Shown: positions 60,273 through 64,000 of the stretch, piece by piece | Position numbering within the stretch: position 1 is the first letter of the stretch | How the letters are laid out: each line of letters begins with the position of its first letter | Assembly (NCBI GenBank): GCA_041600735.1 | Contig: JBFIJN010000002.1 | Location: 1-64,000, forward strand | Origin: Paraliomyxa sp041600735 | GTDB lineage: Bacteria; Myxococcota_A; Polyangia; Nannocystales; Nannocystaceae | Length of the DNA stretch: 64,000 bases | Direction: 5' to 3' | Notes under the pieces: generated by a model | What the model saw: the letters and a program-made list of their open reading frames with translations, nothing else | What the model was told of the DNA's origin: nothing | The model's database searches: none | Program-made: the position numbers and the translations under genes

Positions 60273-60861
60273 CGGCGCGATCGTCGGCCGTGGCCGCGCC
60301 CTCGTGAGCGAGCGGCACGAGCTCGGCTCGTACCGCCGCCCAGTCGCGGAGCCACACGAGGTCGGCCGGTGCGGGCCGGCGCTGCGGGCCGTAGAGATAG
60401 CGCCAGGCCACCACTCCGGCCATTGGCGCGAGCACGTCGGGGCGATCGTCGATGAACGCCTGGAGCCCCAGGCCCGCGCAGATCGGCGCCTTCTCGGGCC
60501 GCTTGCGGCAGAAGCGAACCTGGCTCGCGGGGAGGCGGGTGCGCTCGTGGAAGCGCCAGTGCGCGAGCCACATCCGCGTGCGCGCTTGGATTCGTGGCCC
60601 GCACTTGGAGACGAGCCAGACGCGGCCCTCGAAGGCCTCGACGAGCTCGGCGATGGTCTCGAGCGCGCCCACGCTCGGCGGGGTCTTCATTGCGTCCGCG
60701 TCGCTTCCCCCGAGGAACGACGTGTCGTGGTCACCTTCGCCGGGCTCGATGATGACCCGACCGATGTCGATGCCCAGACTGCGTGGGGCGCCAGTGTTGG
60801 CCCCACGCGGAGGAGTTCGGCCCGCCCATGGGGCCCGTGCATGCTTGCGTTTCGTGTTCAT
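60247..60861 (-). CDS. HAD-like hydrolase-fold protein
   Basis: This 204-residue protein has a basic N-terminus, then LGIDIGRVII (about 29-38), where the usual D-x-D/N nucleophile motif reads D-I-G, so phosphatase activity is doubtful. VWLVSKCGPRIQ (about 81) is the strand with the motif II Ser, and FIDDRPDVL (about 136) the acidic motif IV. The general order recalls HAD and 5'-nucleotidase-like proteins. TAGCCT ends 6 bases before the ATG. It converges on and overlaps kptA by 26 bases at their 3' ends. Confidence 0.65.
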   Translation of the reverse strand: MNTKRKHARAPWAGRTPPRGANTGAPRSLGIDIGRVIIEPGEGDHDTSFLGGSDADAMKTPPSVGALETIAELVEAFEGRVWLVSKCGPRIQARTRMWLAHWRFHERTRLPASQVRFCRKRPEKAPICAGLGLQAFIDDRPDVLAPMAGVVAWRYLYGPQRRPAPADLVWLRDWAAVRAELVPLAHEGAATADDRAVMNGRPAR

Positions 60862-60913
60862 GGGCCCAGGCTAGCCCTCGATCCATAGAGCGGAATTCAC
60901 ATGTTCGGTTGAA

Positions 60914-60932
60914 CTATAGCTCGATTGGATAG
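60914..60932. promoter_or_regulatory. LysR-type binding site (T-N11-A)
   Basis: CTAT (60914-60917), 11 bases, ATAG (60929-60932): a perfect dyad with the classic LysR T-N11-A core, 18 bases before the regulator's ATG and 53 bases from the divergent HAD-like gene. GTTC/GAAC arms (60903-60914) lie next to it. Confidence 0.55.
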
Positions 60933-60950
60933 CTTGATAGGCTCGCTCCC

Positions 60951-61874
60951 ATGCTCAAGCTCGAGTGGCTGGAGGGCTTTGCGGTGTTCGCCGAGCACCT
61001 CAACTTCACCCATGCGGCGCGGGCCCTGCACCTCAGCCAGCCTGCGCTGCACGCCCAGATCCGGCGGCTCACCGAGACGCTCGGCGTGCCGCTCTACGGT
61101 CGCGAGGGGCGGAGGCTGCGGCTCACGGCCGAGGGCGAGGAGGTGCTGCGCTTTGCTCGGCAGACCCACGAGCGCTCGGCGGCGTTCGTGGAGCGCCTGC
61201 GCACGGGGCATAGCCGCCAGCCGCTGGTGCTCGCCGCCGGAGAGGGCGCGCTGCTCTACCTGCTTGGGGATGCGATCCGCACGTTCACGGCCCGCGGCCC
61301 CGCACCGCTGCGCCTCATCACGCGCGATCGCGACGGCACGCTCGCGGCGCTGCGGCGCGGACAGGCCCACGTGGGCGTGGCGGTGCTCGACCCGGTGCCC
61401 GATGATCTGCGCGGGCGCTTGCTCGCCGAGATCCCGCAAGCGCTGGTGATGCCGCGCTCGCACCCGCTCGCCCGCCGCCGCACGATCCCGGTCGCCGCGC
61501 TCGCCGGGCTGCCGCTGGTGCTGCCGCCCGAGGGTCGCCCTCAGCGCGAGGCGCTCGCGCGCGCGGTGGCCGAGCACGGAGGTCGCCTGCACGCCTCGGT
61601 CGAGGCCACGGGCTGGGAGCTGGCGATCCACTTCGTCGCGCTGGGCCTCGGGCTCGCCGTGGTCAACGGCTGCTGTCGCTTGCCGCAGGGGCTCGTGGGT
61701 CGCGTGGTGCCTGGGCTGCCGCGCGTGCGCTACCAGGCGGTGCATCGACCCGATGCCGAGGGGCACGGTGGTCTGGGGGCGCTGCTGACCGCGCTGCACG
61801 ATCATCGCGACGACTGGCAGGCCCGCCGCAGCGTCGCGGCGGCGGCACCCGAGCCCGGTCGACGCGCGCGCTAG
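60951..61874 (+). CDS. LysR-family transcriptional regulator
   Basis: This 307-residue regulator has the usual N-terminal winged helix (LEWLEGFAVFAEHLNFTHAA, then ALHLSQPALHAQIRRLTETL in parts; residues 3-62) and a PBP-like effector domain (about 90-290). The ending after DDWQARRS is Ala/Pro/Arg-rich. TG-A-TAGGCT (60938-60943) ends 7 bases before the ATG, and the T-N11-A site overlaps the promoter, indicating autoregulation. Targets could include the divergent HAD-like gene. No effector is suggested. Confidence 0.92.
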   Translation: MLKLEWLEGFAVFAEHLNFTHAARALHLSQPALHAQIRRLTETLGVPLYGREGRRLRLTAEGEEVLRFARQTHERSAAFVERLRTGHSRQPLVLAAGEGALLYLLGDAIRTFTARGPAPLRLITRDRDGTLAALRRGQAHVGVAVLDPVPDDLRGRLLAEIPQALVMPRSHPLARRRTIPVAALAGLPLVLPPEGRPQREALARAVAEHGGRLHASVEATGWELAIHFVALGLGLAVVNGCCRLPQGLVGRVVPGLPRVRYQAVHRPDAEGHGGLGALLTALHDHRDDWQARRSVAAAAPEPGRRAR

Positions 61875-61997
61875 GGGCACCCGCGAGCTGGCCAAGGGCG
61901 CATGCACGTGATGATTCCCGCGCGCCCGGCCGAGCGCGAGCGTGGTGGGGCGGGAGCGAGGGGCTACGCGCGGGCGATCCTACGGTAGAGTCCCGCC

Positions 61998-62360
61998 GTG
62001 TCCACTGCGCCCTCCAAGAGCCTGGAGACCTTCCCCAATCCGCGGCCCCAGCGACGCTTCGAAGTGCGCTTCACGTGCCCCGAGTTCACGTGCCTGTGTC
62101 CGAAGACCGGGCAGCCCGACTTCGCCACGATCCGCATTCGCTACACGCCGGCCGAGCGCTGCGTGGAGCTCAAGAGCCTCAAGCTCTACCTGTGGTCGTA
62201 CCGCGACGAGGGGGCGTTCCACGAGGCGGTGACCAATCGGATCCTCGACGACCTCGTCGATGCGCTGCAGCCCCACGAGATGGTGGTCGAGGGAGACTTC
62301 CTCGTGCGCGGCGGAATCCACACCGTGGTGGAGGCCCGCTACTCGGGAGCGGACCGATGA
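61998..62360 (+). CDS. queF: NADPH-dependent preQ0 reductase QueF (short type)
   Basis: This 120-residue enzyme reduces 7-cyano-7-deazaguanine to preQ1 for queuosine in tRNA. The catalytic Cys34 and Asp41 (CPKTGQPDF; 7 apart as in Bacillus QueF) and the LKSLKLYLWSYRDEGAFHE NADPH motif are intact. Length matches the unimodular type. It starts at GTG 61998; TAGAGT ends 6 bases upstream, so there is no room for a preQ1 riboswitch in the transcript. The TGA overlaps the next ATG by four bases. tRNA-His, one of the queuosine-bearing tRNAs, is encoded 3.5 kb away. Confidence 0.95.
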   Translation: MSTAPSKSLETFPNPRPQRRFEVRFTCPEFTCLCPKTGQPDFATIRIRYTPAERCVELKSLKLYLWSYRDEGAFHEAVTNRILDDLVDALQPHEMVVEGDFLVRGGIHTVVEARYSGADR

Positions 62361-63913
62361 GCGAGCCACGACTGGCGGGGGCGGCCACGCCCGAGGGCAC
62401 GCGTCGCGGGGCAGAGAGCTTTGGCGCGGGCGCCCGCACCCTGGGTCGCACGGGCTTCGCGGTGAGCCCGGTGGGCTTCGGTGGCTATCGCGTGCGCGAC
62501 GACTCACCGCTCCACCACCGCGCGCTGGCCGATGCGCTGCGCGGCGGGGTGAACCTCATCGATACCAGCACCAACTATGGCGATGGTCGCAGCGAGGCCC
62601 TGGTGGGCACGGTGCTGGCCAATCTCGTGCAGCGCGGCGAGCTGCGGCGCGAGCAGGTGGTCGTGGTGTCCAAGGCGGGCTACCTGCAGGGCGAGAACCT
62701 GGCCCGCGCCCGCGCCCGCGCCGAGCCGTTTCCCGAGGTGGTCGAGCTGCGCCCGGATCTCGCCCACTGCATCCACCCCGAGTTCCTGCGCGCGCAGCTC
62801 GACGAGAGCCTCGAGCGGCTGGGGCTCGAGCGCCTCGACGTGCTGCTGCTGCACAATCCCGAGTACTACCTCGAAGATGCGCACGCGCGCGGGGTGGACC
62901 CGGTGATGGCGCGCGAGGAATTTCGCAGCCGCCTGCGCGCCGCGTTCGCGCACCTCGAGCAAGAGGTGGCCGCGGGCCGGATCGGCTGGTACGGCGTGTC
63001 GTCGAATGGCTTCGTGGTCGACGCGAGCCAGCCGATGTTCACCTCGCCCACCGACGTGGTCGCGGCCGCGCGAGCGGTGGGCGGCGAGGCTCACCGCCTC
63101 GGCGTACTGCAGCTGCCGATGAACCTGCTCGAGCTCGGCGCGCTGACCGAGCGCCACCCGGCCGAGGGCGGCGAGCGCAGCCCGCTGCAGGTCGCGCAGG
63201 CCCACGACCTCGGCGTGCTCGTCAATCGCCCGCTCAACGCGTGGGGGCGCGTCGAGGGGCGCGAGCAGCTGGTGCGCCTGGCCTCGCAATCGCAGGTCGA
63301 CGGGGTCGACGATGGTCTCGGCGAGGCCCTGGCGCGCGTGCGCAAGCTCGAGGGGCAGTGGGCCACCGGGCTGGGCCGACGATTGCTGACCGAGGAGGGG
63401 GGCGACGATGCGGTCGATCTGTTCCGCTGGGGCCAGGAGCTCTCGCGCGGCCTGCCGCAGCTGGGCAGCCTCGAGCAGTGGCTGCAGCTGCGTCACGAGG
63501 TCGTGGCGCCGCACCTGGGCCGCACCAGCGCCAGCCTGCTCGCTTCGCTCGAGGGCGACGCCCGCGAGGAGTTCGCGGGCTGGTGGGAGGCCTACGGCAC
63601 CGCGATGCATGGTCTGTTCACCGCGGTCGAGCAGCACCTCGCCCGTCGCCACCGCGCGCAGGCCGAGGACCTCGCCGAGCGCCTCGACCCGCACTTGCCC
63701 GCGCCTTGGCACCGGCTTCCGCTCTCGCGCAAGGTGGTGCTGAGCCTGCTGTCGGCGCCCGTCTCGAGCGTGCTCGTGGGCATGCGTCAGCCGGGCTACG
63801 TCGCCGACATGCTCGCGCTGCGCGAGCACCCGGTGCGGCTGCTGTCGGCGGCCGCGGGCGCGGCCGATCTCGGGGCCATCGCGCGCGCCTTCGCTCCGCT
63901 GATGGCCTCGTAG
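62357..63913 (+). CDS. Aldo/keto reductase with a large helical insert
   Basis: This 518-residue protein has an intact AKR active site: Asp69 and Tyr74 (DTSTNYGDG), Lys106 (VVVVSKAGY) and His166 (LLLHNPEYY), with the barrel start at LGRTGFAVSPVGFGGYRVRD. AKRs are usually about 300-340 residues. Here about 150 extra residues (about 300-455), rich in Leu, Arg and Glu, lie before the last NADP-binding strand and helix (SSVLVGMRQPGYVADML, about 470). The insert contains EEFAGWWEAYGTAMHGLF and no known motif. The ATG overlaps the queF stop (ATGA), so the two are translated together. A role in deazaguanine metabolism is only suggested by this. Confidence 0.8.
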   Translation: MSEPRLAGAATPEGTRRGAESFGAGARTLGRTGFAVSPVGFGGYRVRDDSPLHHRALADALRGGVNLIDTSTNYGDGRSEALVGTVLANLVQRGELRREQVVVVSKAGYLQGENLARARARAEPFPEVVELRPDLAHCIHPEFLRAQLDESLERLGLERLDVLLLHNPEYYLEDAHARGVDPVMAREEFRSRLRAAFAHLEQEVAAGRIGWYGVSSNGFVVDASQPMFTSPTDVVAAARAVGGEAHRLGVLQLPMNLLELGALTERHPAEGGERSPLQVAQAHDLGVLVNRPLNAWGRVEGREQLVRLASQSQVDGVDDGLGEALARVRKLEGQWATGLGRRLLTEEGGDDAVDLFRWGQELSRGLPQLGSLEQWLQLRHEVVAPHLGRTSASLLASLEGDAREEFAGWWEAYGTAMHGLFTAVEQHLARRHRAQAEDLAERLDPHLPAPWHRLPLSRKVVLSLLSAPVSSVLVGMRQPGYVADMLALREHPVRLLSAAAGAADLGAIARAFAPLMAS

Positions 63914-64000
63914 CGACGCTCGCTCGGGCCGCCCGCGCCAGCGCACGGGATCGAGGCCGCGGGCCCTCGCATCCCCGGGCTCGCCCCGCGCCGCGCGGCC

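Noticed and set aside
61875..61997. preQ1 riboswitch upstream of queF
   Set aside because: No preQ1 aptamer pattern is visible, and a -10 element ends 6 bases before the start codon.
63914..64000. Start of another gene at the right edge
   Set aside because: Only GC-rich sequence without a start codon and domain evidence; nothing can be supported.

Overview
The window is chromosomal DNA from a very GC-rich, predatory-type delta-proteobacterium-like organism, most likely a myxobacterium (phylum Myxococcota), and by style close to the Nannocystis/Plesiocystis/Enhygromyxa group. That placement is inference. It rests on a Hanks-type Ser/Thr kinase and an FHA domain, a Myxococcus-type cysteine-rich repeat, at least fifteen predicted lipoproteins (many with Ser/Thr/Gly linkers straight after the lipobox Cys), VWA-type lipoproteins with a D-x-S-G-T-M metal site, and GC-driven open frames opposite almost every gene. 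No rRNA, IS element, prophage or CRISPR array is visible; it reads as ordinary chromosome with dense, short operons.

Layout. 1-3.7 kb: exopolysaccharide start-up (an FHA-fused Wzz/GumC-type co-polymerase, diverging from an EpsZ/WbaP-type sugar-phosphate transferase). 3.9-6.3 kb: a two-gene secreted pair, a beta-helix lipoprotein and a diheme cytochrome c. 6.3-8.4 kb: an acetyltransferase and a lipoprotein on the minus strand. 8.5-12.5 kb: a three-subunit molybdenum hydroxylase operon whose FAD subunit carries the extra four-cysteine loop typical of 4-hydroxybenzoyl-CoA reductase; a diiron ferritin-like protein converges on it. 13.6-16 kb: small lipoproteins and a membrane protein. 16-21 kb: a complete TPR-associated TRAP transporter (T, P, Q, M) whose small permease carries a large acidic DDFGGF-repeat insert. 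21-27.2 kb: surface lipoproteins (six-repeat, FG-GAP, Cys-rich). 27.3-30 kb: leuS. 30.2-33.6 kb: two tandem paralogous VWA lipoproteins with structured leaders. 34.4-43.7 kb: PurS-PurL fusion and PurQ, with a prolyl-oligopeptidase lipoprotein, a FadL-type porin and a lipoprotein between them. 43.9-47.2 kb: a membrane-anchored protein, a lipoprotein and pyrE. 47.3-49.5 kb: an OmpR/EnvZ-type two-component system. 49.6-52.4 kb: three consecutive zinc-ribbon proteins. 52.4-58.3 kb: a membrane protein, a cell-wall amidase, a hydrolase, an acyltransferase, tag and a membrane protein. 58.4-64 kb: tRNA-His, a Ser/Thr kinase, RNA 2'-phosphotransferase, a HAD-like protein, a LysR regulator, queF and an enlarged aldo/keto reductase.

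A feature that crosses the window: in about a dozen genes a -10-like hexamer (TAnnnT, several with a TG extension) ends only 7-9 bases before the start codon, which predicts leaderless or nearly leaderless mRNAs and also settles several start codons. The strongest candidates for undescribed biology are the DDFGGF-repeat TRAP permease, the FHA-fused polysaccharide co-polymerase, the 26-bp palindrome over the amidase start codon, the 11-bp repeat array between the kinase and the RNA 2'-phosphotransferase, and the structured leaders of the VWA lipoprotein genes.
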